Shown here: positions 17,438 through 25,177 of the stretch, one piece after another | Layout of the letters: every line of letters starts with the position of its first letter | How positions within the stretch are numbered: position 1 is the first letter of the stretch | Source of the DNA: Marinicella sp. | GTDB taxonomy: Bacteria > Pseudomonadota > Gammaproteobacteria > Xanthomonadales > Marinicellaceae | Assembly (NCBI GenBank): GCA_028284365.1 | Contig: JANQRW010000085.1 | Span: forward strand, 1 to 64,000 | Direction of reading: 5' to 3' | DNA: 64,000 nucleotides | Notes under the pieces: generated by a model | Databases searched by the model: none | Seen by the model: the letters and a program-made list of their open reading frames with translations, nothing else | What the model was told of the DNA's origin: nothing | Program-made: the position numbers and the translations under genes

Positions 17438-18261
17438 AACTTTTTCATTTTTTCTTGTTGATCAACAGCATGATGTGACTCCAAAAATGTTTCATATATC
17501 ACCGCCAATGGATGTTTGTCCAAAGCCAATAAATGCTTTTGGATGGTTTGATAATCACCACGAACCAAAGGTCCGGTGGCCGCATTCTGCGGGTTGGCAA
17601 CAAAATTAGCCGTATTTTGCATCAGATATTGAGACATGATTTCTGATGGTAAACCTATACCTGGCAACTGTGTATTAATTGATTGCCAAAGCATTTGGCT
17701 GAAATTACCAGCCATCACACAATAAGCATGATAAATGGCTTTGTGTTCAGCTTTTATCTTATACACGGGGTTTCTAAACAGTGGCAACAGCTCACTGAAA
17801 TTAACACCTTCATCTATTACAAATGGAATACTCTGATATGCTTTCAATTCGTATAATTCTGAACCAAAAGTCATTAAAGGATGGCACCCAACAGCTAAAT
17901 TGGAGTGCAATGAACCGGAAAAATGGATGCAGGTTTTATGTGAAAGTATTGGATTCGAATCTATGAATCGTTCAATCTGATCATCAGGAATTAAAATCAA
18001 AACTTTATCGATATTCTGAATCACTTCACGTAGTTCGGAATGCTTGGTTTGAAATTGTTGTGATAACTTATGTTTAAACCGAGCCAGTCTGGAACGACTT
18101 TCTGTCTGGTTTGGTGATTTGTTATTTCGAAACCAATGAACATAAGGCTGTCCCACCAATTCAAAATAATGAATCATGTGTTGAGCCACTCTGCCATTAC
18201 CCACAACGGCAACCACCTCATGGTTCTGGGGATTATTTATATCGGGTACCTGTCGATTCAC
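17434..18261 (-). CDS. Rossmann/DUF2520 protein, candidate ketopantoate reductase
   Basis: 275 residues: an N-terminal Rossmann domain with the dinucleotide loop VVGNGRVAQ (about 18-26), the strand-end KVLILIPDDQIERF, and a C-terminal helical DUF2520 domain with HPLMTFG, HAYCVMAGNF and GPLVRGD. It is first in the pan/coa operon and overlaps panB. The step between PanB and PanC, reduction of ketopantoate to pantoate, has no other gene here. Francisella uses a non-PanE reductase named PanG for this step, so this is the obvious candidate; the assignment is inference. The start is GTG at 18261 with GAGGA (18270-18274) 8 bases upstream. Confidence 0.72.
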   Translation of the reverse strand: MNRQVPDINNPQNHEVVAVVGNGRVAQHMIHYFELVGQPYVHWFRNNKSPNQTESRSRLARFKHKLSQQFQTKHSELREVIQNIDKVLILIPDDQIERFIDSNPILSHKTCIHFSGSLHSNLAVGCHPLMTFGSELYELKAYQSIPFVIDEGVNFSELLPLFRNPVYKIKAEHKAIYHAYCVMAGNFSQMLWQSINTQLPGIGLPSEIMSQYLMQNTANFVANPQNAATGPLVRGDYQTIQKHLLALDKHPLAVIYETFLESHHAVDQQEKMKKL

Positions 18262-18280
18262 AGATCAAGTCCTCATAATC

Positions 18281-18295
18281 ATGGGCTGAACCCAT
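18281..18295 (-). promoter_or_regulatory. Hairpin in pan/coa operon leader
   Basis: ATGGG-TTCAG-CCCAT (minus strand) forms a perfect 5-bp hairpin in the leader, just upstream of the GAGGA ribosome-binding site of the first gene. Its first three bases are an ATG that opens a 20-codon reading frame running into the first gene (18233-18295). The structure is seen; any control function is inference. Confidence 0.35.
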
Positions 18296-18348
18296 AAAAG
18301 CTCAACCAATTAAAAAGTCACCGTTCGCAATGAATCAGTGCTGTTTGA

Positions 18349-18376
18349 ATTATAAGTGCCTTTAGCTGAATATCAA
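18349..18376 (-). promoter_or_regulatory. Promoter of pan/coa operon
   Basis: On the minus strand, TTGATA (18376-18371), a 16-base spacer and a perfect TATAAT (18354-18349) form a near-consensus sigma70 promoter. Transcription would start near 18342, leaving a leader of about 80 bases before the GTG start at 18261. Confidence 0.75.
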
Positions 18377-18407
18377 GTGAATATCCACAACATCAAAGGT
18401 GTTTTAA

Positions 18408-18998
18408 TCAGCCATTAACTGATAATAAAAAAGCCCTAATAGCATCTAAGAACATTTGTACAGCAATCGCAATCAAAATCATGCCCATCAACCGTTCAAT
18501 GGCTATCATGCCATTCTTGCCCAGATATTTCTGCATCGCAGTGGCGGAAAACAAGATAATCGCTGACAACAACCAAGCAATAAACAGTGCAATGGCTAAA
18601 ACATTAAATTGATCAGGATGCTTACTGGCCAAAAGAATCAGCGTAGCCAAGATTGAGGGTCCAGCCACCAATGGGATAGCTAAAGGGACAATAAACGGTT
18701 CATCGCCCATCTCCTCCTCCCCATATTGTTTACTTACGGGAAAGATCATCCGCAAAGCGATGATGAACAAAATAATGGCACCAGCCAGTGAAACTGAAGT
18801 TTGTTCCAAATGTAAAAACTCCAGCATTTGTTTTCCAAAGAACAAGAACAAAAACAGAATGGCCAGAGCCAATAACAGTTCTCGAGCCAAAACCTTAAAA
18901 CGATTTTCACATTTTTCTAAATGTGATAAAAAAATTGGCACATTACCCAATGGGTCTAAAATTAAAAACAACAATATGGTGGCTGACAAAATATCCAT
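18408..18998 (-). CDS. MarC/YhgN-family inner membrane protein
   Basis: 196-residue protein with six predicted membrane helices and the UPF0056 (MarC) marks LDPLGNVPIFL near the N-terminus and PLAIPLVAGPSILATL in the middle. Physiological function is unsettled for the whole family. Two adjacent ATG codons are possible: 18998 has AGGAG at 6 bases, 19001 at only 3 bases, so 18998 was taken. It lies downstream of bamD but is separated from it by a strong terminator, so it is probably transcribed separately. Confidence 0.88.
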   Translation of the reverse strand: MDILSATILLFLILDPLGNVPIFLSHLEKCENRFKVLARELLLALAILFLFLFFGKQMLEFLHLEQTSVSLAGAIILFIIALRMIFPVSKQYGEEEMGDEPFIVPLAIPLVAGPSILATLILLASKHPDQFNVLAIALFIAWLLSAIILFSATAMQKYLGKNGMIAIERLMGMILIAIAVQMFLDAIRAFLLSVNG

Positions 18999-19026
18999 CA
19001 TGTTCTCCTTATATTTTAATAAAGTT

Positions 19027-19064
19027 AAAAAAAAGGCCAGTTGCTGTTTAACATACTGGCCTTT
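19027..19064 (-). terminator. Rho-independent terminator after bamD
   Basis: Minus strand: a perfect 10-bp stem AAAGGCCAGT / ACTGGCCTTT around a 13-base loop runs into eight T (plus-strand A-run 19027-19034), 21 bases after the bamD stop. Confidence 0.93.
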
Positions 19065-19084
19065 GAATCAATCTGTAATCTGAG

Positions 19085-19921
19085 TCAGAAAGGCCAAATA
19101 TCTTCCCACTTAAGCACATCGGTGCTTAAATCCAACTCACCATCATTTAAATAACTGTGATTGGGAAAGTTCGCAGTCAACATCTCTTTACTTTGCGTGG
19201 CCAATTCCACTTCATCCAGTTTCTTATAAGATTCAACCATTAAAGCCAAAGCATCTGGTACTGATGGTGTGTCCTGAAACGATTCCAATACAAATTTTGC
19301 ACGATTAACAGCAGCAATCGGCGCACCACGACGCAAGTAATAACGTGCCACCTGAACTTCATAAGCAGCCAATTGGTTCTTCAAATGAATCATGCGTTTT
19401 TGTGCATCTGCAGCGTAAGAACTTTCAGGATAGCGCTCAATGAAATTTTTAAAGGCAGTGAAAGCATTTCGGATGTTATCTTGATTTCTGTCAGCTGCTT
19501 TATCTGGATTTATGCGCTGCATCAAACCACGATCAGAATCAAAGTAAATCAACCCTTTCAAATAGTAAGCATAATCCAGATTTTTATGCGCAGGGTAATT
19601 TTTAATGAAACGATCGACACTTGAAATGGCCTGTTCCATTTGAAACATTTTATACTGAGCATAAGCCAGTTCCAGCGAACCTTGTTCAGTGTAATGGCCA
19701 AAAGGATAATGCGAACGCAGGGCTTTGTATTTATCTGCTGCTGTAGACCAGGCACCAGCATCCAAAGACCTCTTACCCGCCAGATACATTTCTAAGGCAC
19801 TGAGTTTGGTGACTTCAACTTCTCTGATGTCATCCTTCTTACCACAACCTTGTAACAGAGCCATGCCCATAAACAGTACGATTAAGGGTTTGACCCACTG
19901 TGCTTTGTTGTTTTGCAACAT
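19085..19921 (-). CDS. bamD: Outer membrane assembly lipoprotein BamD
   Basis: 278-residue lipoprotein of the BAM complex, which inserts beta-barrel proteins into the outer membrane. A signal peptide with lipobox LLQGC is followed by five TPR-like repeats. Typical segments are AADKYKALRSHYPFGHYTEQ, AISSVDRFIKNYP, YYLKGLIYF and ARYYLRRGAPIAAVNR. ATG 19921 (AGG about 8 bases upstream) was chosen over an upstream non-ATG codon at 19945. Divergent from rluD, as is usual in gammaproteobacteria, and closed by a strong terminator. Confidence 0.95.
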   Translation of the reverse strand: MLQNNKAQWVKPLIVLFMGMALLQGCGKKDDIREVEVTKLSALEMYLAGKRSLDAGAWSTAADKYKALRSHYPFGHYTEQGSLELAYAQYKMFQMEQAISSVDRFIKNYPAHKNLDYAYYLKGLIYFDSDRGLMQRINPDKAADRNQDNIRNAFTAFKNFIERYPESSYAADAQKRMIHLKNQLAAYEVQVARYYLRRGAPIAAVNRAKFVLESFQDTPSVPDALALMVESYKKLDEVELATQSKEMLTANFPNHSYLNDGELDLSTDVLKWEDIWPF

Positions 19922-20061
19922 ATAAATACCTGTCGTTCTCACCACTGTACGAGTTGATTCACCAAAAGTGGCAATAGATTAACGTTTAGGTGTGTAAGGA
20001 TTAGTTAAATCATCCAGATTTTCTTTAGTTAAACATAAATAACTCAAGGTAAAATACCCCA

Positions 20062-21063
20062 ATGACTAAAACCACACACTTCATAAAAAAAACAATCAAT
20101 GTGAGCGCCGATGCTCAAGGCACCCGCATTGATCAATTTTTGACTCAACTTTTTCCAGATCATTCCAGAGGAACAATACAACAATGGATTAAACAAGGTG
20201 ACGTCAAAATCAGCGGCCATAATACCAAAAGCAAAACCCTTTTAAAAGGATTTGAAGTGATTGACCTTGATATTCAATTGGAACAAGCCGTAGATGACCA
20301 ACCTGAGCCTATGGATTTGAACATAAAATATGAGGATCAATACCTGTTAATTCTGGACAAACCTGCTGGCTTGGTGGTTCACCCAGGAAGCGGTAATCCA
20401 GATGGTACATTACTCAATGGTTTGCTGGCTTTGAGTGAGCATCAAGCCATGTTGCATCGGGCAGGTATTGTTCATCGACTTGACAAAGGCACTTCTGGGT
20501 TAATGGTGGTGGCTAAAACCTCTGAATGTCAGTTGAAGTTGATTGATTTGTTAAAAACTCACGACATCAAAAGACAATATTTTTGTGCAGTTAAAGGGTG
20601 TATAGCCTCTCCCGGCCATATCCAAAATCAAATCGGTCGGCACAAAACCCAAAGAATCAAAATGTCAGTGGTAATGAACGGCAAAGAAGCAATTACCCAC
20701 TATGAGCCAGTAGAACACTTTAAACATTACACCAGCCTCAAAGTTAACTTAGAAACCGGCCGCACTCATCAGATCAGAGTCCACATGCATCATATGGGAC
20801 ATCCACTGATTGGTGATCCAATTTATGGCAACCCCAAACGTGTTGATGCAACAGTTAACAGAGAATTAAAAGAAGTTGTCAGGGCATTTCCTCGTCAGGC
20901 TTTGCATGCTCAAAAACTTGAATTTGTACATCCAATCACAAGAAAAAACATATCTATTGTCTCAGAAACACCTGACGATTTATGTCAATTAATTGATGAT
21001 TTGGCTTTTTATGATGAGAAAACTCAGGAAAATAACGGTTTTGAGGTCGAATATGTCGAATAA
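20062..21063 (+). CDS. rluD: 23S rRNA pseudouridine synthase RluD
   Basis: 333-residue enzyme expected to convert helix 69 uridines (1911, 1915, 1917) of 23S rRNA to pseudouridine. An N-terminal S4 RNA-binding domain (about 15-80) is followed by the RsuA/RluABCD catalytic domain with HRLDKGTSG holding the catalytic aspartate, plus GRTHQIRVH and HPLIGDPIYG. Position, divergent from bamD and followed by pgeF, supports RluD over RluC or RluA. No ribosome-binding site precedes the ATG; TAAAAT at 20050-20055 sits about 7 bases before it, so a leaderless or very short-leader message is possible. Confidence 0.93.
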   Translation: MTKTTHFIKKTINVSADAQGTRIDQFLTQLFPDHSRGTIQQWIKQGDVKISGHNTKSKTLLKGFEVIDLDIQLEQAVDDQPEPMDLNIKYEDQYLLILDKPAGLVVHPGSGNPDGTLLNGLLALSEHQAMLHRAGIVHRLDKGTSGLMVVAKTSECQLKLIDLLKTHDIKRQYFCAVKGCIASPGHIQNQIGRHKTQRIKMSVVMNGKEAITHYEPVEHFKHYTSLKVNLETGRTHQIRVHMHHMGHPLIGDPIYGNPKRVDATVNRELKEVVRAFPRQALHAQKLEFVHPITRKNISIVSETPDDLCQLIDDLAFYDEKTQENNGFEVEYVE

Positions 21064-21123
21064 TTCACAAAACATGAGCAATTGTTCGCATTTTTGGTTA
21101 ATATTAGAAAATCGGAATATTCC

Positions 21124-21203
21124 AAAGGGGTCAATTATTCAATTCCTAGATTCATGTGGCTTTACTCCCTCTTCCACATAATTACTTAAAATTGACCCTT
21201 CTT
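21124..21203. repeat. Nested inverted repeat, MITE/REPIN-like
   Basis: Outer arms GGGTCAATT (21128-21136) and AATTGACCC (21190-21198) enclose an inner perfect 6-bp stem ATGTGG (21154-21159) / CCACAT (21174-21179). The right arm is followed by TTCTTTTTTT, directly abutting the pgeF start codon. The layout (short GGGTC-type terminal arms with an inner palindrome, no coding capacity) resembles the non-coding REP/MITE-type elements mobilised by RAYT or IS200-like enzymes. It could also act as a terminator or attenuator between rluD and pgeF. No second copy was noticed in the window. Confidence 0.55.
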
Positions 21204-21208
21204 TTTTT

Positions 21209-21919
21209 ATGACTGACTTGATTGATAACTGGCCAGCATCGCAGGAACGTATATTATCTTTGCAAACCAGTCGTAAATTAGCACAGGAAACAGCTTTTTG
21301 TGTCCACCCAGACCATAACCATTTAAACCACTTAACTCAATTAGTACAAAATTTCCACCTTCCACACCCGCCAAGGTTCCTAAATCAAGTCCATGGCAAT
21401 GAAATCATAGAATACCAACAACAACCACAAGCAGATTTTCAATATGAAGCAGATGCCTGTTTTACCAAAGTAAAGGGAGTTATCTGTGCGGTAATGACAG
21501 CTGATTGTTTGCCGGTCTTGTTAACCGATATTGATGGCACATTTGTTGCAGCTGTTCACTGCGGTTGGCGCAGTTTATATGCCGATATTTTGACCTTAAC
21601 TTTAGCAAAGATAAATCCACAACATGAGGTTTTAGCCTGGTTTGGGCCTTGTATCCAACAAGCACAATATGAGGTGAGCATGGATTTTGTGACAAATTAC
21701 CTGGCAAAACATCCAGACTGCAAAGCTGCCTTTACGCCAATGAAAAATGGTAAAAGCAAAGCCGACTTATGTCATATGGCTGCACAACAGCTTCAAAATA
21801 ACAACGTCACTCAAATCAGCAAATATGACAAATGCACTTACCTCAGTCATAATTACTATTCATGGCGCCAAGACCAAACACCACACCGCATGGGAAGTAT
21901 GATCTGGCTTAACCTATAA
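21209..21919 (+). CDS. pgeF: Peptidoglycan editing factor PgeF (YfiH/laccase-domain)
   Basis: 236-residue cytoplasmic zinc protein of the YfiH family, which in E. coli prevents misincorporation in peptidoglycan precursors and has purine nucleoside phosphorylase relatives. Marks: NQVHGNEI, MTADCLPVLLTD and AVHCGWRSLYADI with the metal-binding His and Cys, and GPCIQQAQYEV. The start is forced: a stop codon lies ten codons upstream, the next Met is deep in the domain, and the N-terminus fits the family. It has no Shine-Dalgarno sequence; the ten bases before ATG are TTCTTTTTTT from the adjoining repeat. Confidence 0.92.
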   Translation: MTDLIDNWPASQERILSLQTSRKLAQETAFCVHPDHNHLNHLTQLVQNFHLPHPPRFLNQVHGNEIIEYQQQPQADFQYEADACFTKVKGVICAVMTADCLPVLLTDIDGTFVAAVHCGWRSLYADILTLTLAKINPQHEVLAWFGPCIQQAQYEVSMDFVTNYLAKHPDCKAAFTPMKNGKSKADLCHMAAQQLQNNNVTQISKYDKCTYLSHNYYSWRQDQTPHRMGSMIWLNL

Positions 21920-22033
21920 ATTTAAGCCACAAAACAACCAAATAATCGTGTTATCAGCGCCGAGTACGAAAGAGAGATCAAAAATTCAGCAACACTCCTT
22001 CACAATAACTTACTTTTCGCTCCATGACTTCCG

Positions 22034-22066
22034 GCACAGACAGGCTGTGCTGTCAATTGTTAAAAT
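22034..22066 (+). promoter_or_regulatory. Hairpin and extended -10 upstream of RND operon
   Basis: A perfect 6-bp stem GCACAG (22034-22039) / CTGTGC (22045-22050) is followed by TGTTAAAAT, an extended -10 (TAAAAT 22061-22066). No good -35 is visible, and the hairpin lies where it would be. Transcription could start near 22073, ahead of the GTG start of the permease. Regulator unknown. Confidence 0.35.
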
Positions 22067-22096
22067 TAGGACTTTCTAGTTGAACCCATAAATCTT

Positions 22097-25000
22097 GTGA
22101 AATTAACCGAAGCATCCTTATCAAATCGAGTTGCAGTGATGGTTGCTATTATCTTGGTGACTATATTTGGCATAATCAGCTTGACTCGTTTGCCAGTGCA
22201 AATGGCGCCTAACGTAGAACGGCCCATCATCACTGTCACCACAGGTTGGCCTGGGGCTGCACCAGAAGAAGTGGAAGCCGAAATCCTAGAACAACAAGAG
22301 AATGTGTTCCGAGGCATGCCTGGTGTTGAACGGATGGCGGCCAATGCCAGCTTTTCTCAAGCGAGCATCAACATCGAATTTGATATTGAAGTGGATATGC
22401 AACGTGCTTTAATTGATGTGATCAACCGCCTCAATCAAGTACCCAGTTATCCGATTGATGCCAACGAGCCAACCTTACTGATTGGTGGAAATCAATTCGG
22501 CAACACCATAGCCTGGTTTGCGATTAGACCCGCTCCGGGCAATGATCGCCCCATCGCCACCTACCAGGATTTTGTTAATGATAATGTGTTACCTAGATTT
22601 GAACAAATCAATGGCGTTTCCTCCTCTAACGCTTTTGGCGGGCGCGGTTACGAAGTACGCATCACATACGACCCTTACAAGGCGGCATCTTTAGGTATCG
22701 ATTTAACCCAGCTTAATGGCTTGGGTGGTAATTTCAGCAACACCTCCATGGGAACCAAAGATGTAGGAAAACGCAAATACACCATGCGTTTTCAAAGTAA
22801 ATATGATTACCAATCATTATCTGATTATGTGATTGAATGGCGAGATGGCAACCCCATTTACCTCAAAGACATTGCCACCATCGACGTGGTGATGCAAGAT
22901 GCCAATGGCCTGATCAATCAAAATGGCGGCCCATCTATTGCCGCTAACATCATCCCCGAAGCCGGGGTTAACTTACTGGATGTTATGGAAGACATCAAAA
23001 CCAAAGTCGTAGAACTACGAGAAACCGTATTTACACCAGCAGGTCTGACCATAGTTCAGGTTTACGATGAGTCAATATACACCAAAGCTTCCGTCACTAT
23101 GGTCAGAAACAACCTGATTTTAGGAATGTGTTTAGCCATCTTTATTTTGTGGGTGTTCTTACGCAAGGTCACACCTGCACTGATTGTAGCGGTCGCTATA
23201 CCAATCTGTTTGCTGGGTTCATTTATTATTTTAGATGCTTTTGGGAGAACCTTAAACATCATTTCTTTGGCCGGGCTGGCTTTTGCCACAGGCATGGTTC
23301 TGGATGCAGCCATTGTGGTCTTAGAAAACATTGTCCGACATAGAGAGATGGGTAAATCTGCCAATGAAGCAGCACTCATTGGTACGAAGCAGGTCTGGGG
23401 AGCACTGCTCGCATCAACCGCCACCACCGTAGCTATTTTCTTGCCAGTGGTTTTCCTGAAAGACGAAGCAGGGCAGTTATTTACCGATTTGGCATTAACC
23501 ATTTCTATCGCGGTAATCTTTTCGCTTATTGTTGCAGTGACGGTATTACCAGCAGCCACCATTAAATTAATCAAGAGCAATGATTTTGATGACAAGCACC
23601 AAAGTATGTGGCGACGCATTACTGACTTTTTAGACCGTCGCACATACAGCCGCACACAACAAATCAGCTGGATAGCATTCTTGATCATCATTCCAGCGGC
23701 GTTGGCCTATTTACTTAAGCCTGCCGCTGATTATTTACCTGAAGGTAAACGTAATTTTGCTTTTGGCGTGGTTTTTCCTCAACCTGGGATCTCCATTGAA
23801 AACGCCCAAACAGAATTGGCTGATGTGGTAGCTGAGCGCTTTATGCCACATCTGAATGGCGAAGTAGAACCAGCGTTGGAAAACTACTTCTTTGGTGTAT
23901 TTGGCAGCTCCAGCTTTTTTGGTTTTCGTGCCGCCGATGTGAGCCAGATGGATGAGTTACTGGGCATCGTAAATGGCCAGATCCTACAGGGCATTCCTGA
24001 TACTTTTGGCTTTGCTGGGCGTGCACCAGTGTTCGGTGGGGCCAGAGGTGGGCGCAGTATTAACGTGGATTTACAAGCTGATGACTTTGAGTCTCTGCTG
24101 ACTGCCGGTCAAGTAGGCTTTGGACTGATTCAACAACTGATTCCTGACTCACGTGTTCAACCACAACCCAGTCTCGAACTTGGTGCTCCAGAACTGCGGC
24201 TCTCACCCAATGACCGCGCTATTGCAGAGGCTGGTTGGTCCAGAAACCAATTAAATACCATTCTCAGATCAATGGGCACTGGTGCTTTTGTTGGTGAATA
24301 TTTTGATGGTAATAGGCGTATGAATGTGGTGCTCAGGGCCCAGGAATGGGATACGCCTGAAGAACTGGCTGCCATGCCTTTGTACACCAATCACGGGGAT
24401 GTTGTTTCATTAGATCAACTGGTAAATTTAGAGCGCACCGCTGGACCAACACAAATTCTGCGTGTTGATCGAACCCGAACCTTAACCTTGCAAGTAACTC
24501 CTCCCGAGGACATTCCGCTGGAGTCAGCCATCAATTTACTGAAGACAGAATTGACTCCTCAGCTCACTGAGCTCCTGCCAGAAGGTGGAACCATCAGATA
24601 CCGCGGCACAGCCGAAGCACTGGATACGGCTTTATCAAGTCTGTTGGGTACATTTGCTTTGGCGATTGTCATCTTGTATTTATTAATCAGCGCCATGTTC
24701 CAATCATTCAAGGATGCACTGCTGGTGATAACTACCTTACCAATGGCCACTGTTGGGGGGATCATTGGCTTGCGATTATTGGATTGGATTTTAAGAACCT
24801 TTGGGCAATCCAGCCAATCCATGGATCTATTAACTATGATAGGCTTTGTGATACTTTTGGGTTTGGTAGTGAACAATGCCATCCTATTGGTACTGCGTGC
24901 TCGTGATGCCGAAAAACTGGGCATGACCACCAACGAAGCAGTATCTAATGCCGTACGCTTACGCTTGCGCCCTATATTCATGAGTACATTCACCAGTATC

Positions 25001-25177
25001 TTTGGTATGCTGCCACTGTTACTGATGCCAGGTTCAGGCACTGAGCTGTACCGAGGCCTAGCTGCTGTCATAGTCGGGGGCATGCTGGTCAGCACCTTAT
25101 TTACCTTGGTTTTACTACCAAGCTTGTTAAAATTAACTGGAAAGAACCAACAGGAGCAAAACCTTGCAACCGTTTAA
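22097..25177 (+). CDS. RND efflux permease (AcrB-type)
   Basis: 1026-residue inner-membrane proton antiporter of the hydrophobe/amphiphile efflux (HAE) type. It shows the usual twofold pattern: TM1, a large periplasmic loop (about 40-330), TM2-6, a central loop, TM7, a second periplasmic loop and TM8-12. Start is GTG 22097 with no good ribosome-binding site, but the KLTEASLSNRVAV N-terminus fits the family. Proton-relay positions differ from AcrB: TM4 reads LDAAIVVLEN where AcrB has VDDA, and TM10 reads LVVNNAILLV where AcrB has the lysine of AKNAI. The adaptor gene overlaps its 3' end by 14 bases; no outer-membrane channel is encoded nearby. Substrate unknown. Confidence 0.9.
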   Translation: MKLTEASLSNRVAVMVAIILVTIFGIISLTRLPVQMAPNVERPIITVTTGWPGAAPEEVEAEILEQQENVFRGMPGVERMAANASFSQASINIEFDIEVDMQRALIDVINRLNQVPSYPIDANEPTLLIGGNQFGNTIAWFAIRPAPGNDRPIATYQDFVNDNVLPRFEQINGVSSSNAFGGRGYEVRITYDPYKAASLGIDLTQLNGLGGNFSNTSMGTKDVGKRKYTMRFQSKYDYQSLSDYVIEWRDGNPIYLKDIATIDVVMQDANGLINQNGGPSIAANIIPEAGVNLLDVMEDIKTKVVELRETVFTPAGLTIVQVYDESIYTKASVTMVRNNLILGMCLAIFILWVFLRKVTPALIVAVAIPICLLGSFIILDAFGRTLNIISLAGLAFATGMVLDAAIVVLENIVRHREMGKSANEAALIGTKQVWGALLASTATTVAIFLPVVFLKDEAGQLFTDLALTISIAVIFSLIVAVTVLPAATIKLIKSNDFDDKHQSMWRRITDFLDRRTYSRTQQISWIAFLIIIPAALAYLLKPAADYLPEGKRNFAFGVVFPQPGISIENAQTELADVVAERFMPHLNGEVEPALENYFFGVFGSSSFFGFRAADVSQMDELLGIVNGQILQGIPDTFGFAGRAPVFGGARGGRSINVDLQADDFESLLTAGQVGFGLIQQLIPDSRVQPQPSLELGAPELRLSPNDRAIAEAGWSRNQLNTILRSMGTGAFVGEYFDGNRRMNVVLRAQEWDTPEELAAMPLYTNHGDVVSLDQLVNLERTAGPTQILRVDRTRTLTLQVTPPEDIPLESAINLLKTELTPQLTELLPEGGTIRYRGTAEALDTALSSLLGTFALAIVILYLLISAMFQSFKDALLVITTLPMATVGGIIGLRLLDWILRTFGQSSQSMDLLTMIGFVILLGLVVNNAILLVLRARDAEKLGMTTNEAVSNAVRLRLRPIFMSTFTSIFGMLPLLLMPGSGTELYRGLAAVIVGGMLVSTLFTLVLLPSLLKLTGKNQQEQNLATV

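Noticed and set aside
23062-23691. 209-codon open frame antisense to the RND permease
   Set aside because: It mirrors a membrane-helix-rich conserved gene, has low-complexity composition and no upstream signals.
24559-25095. 178-codon open frame antisense to the RND permease
   Set aside because: Shadow of the permease TM8-12 region; no family motifs.
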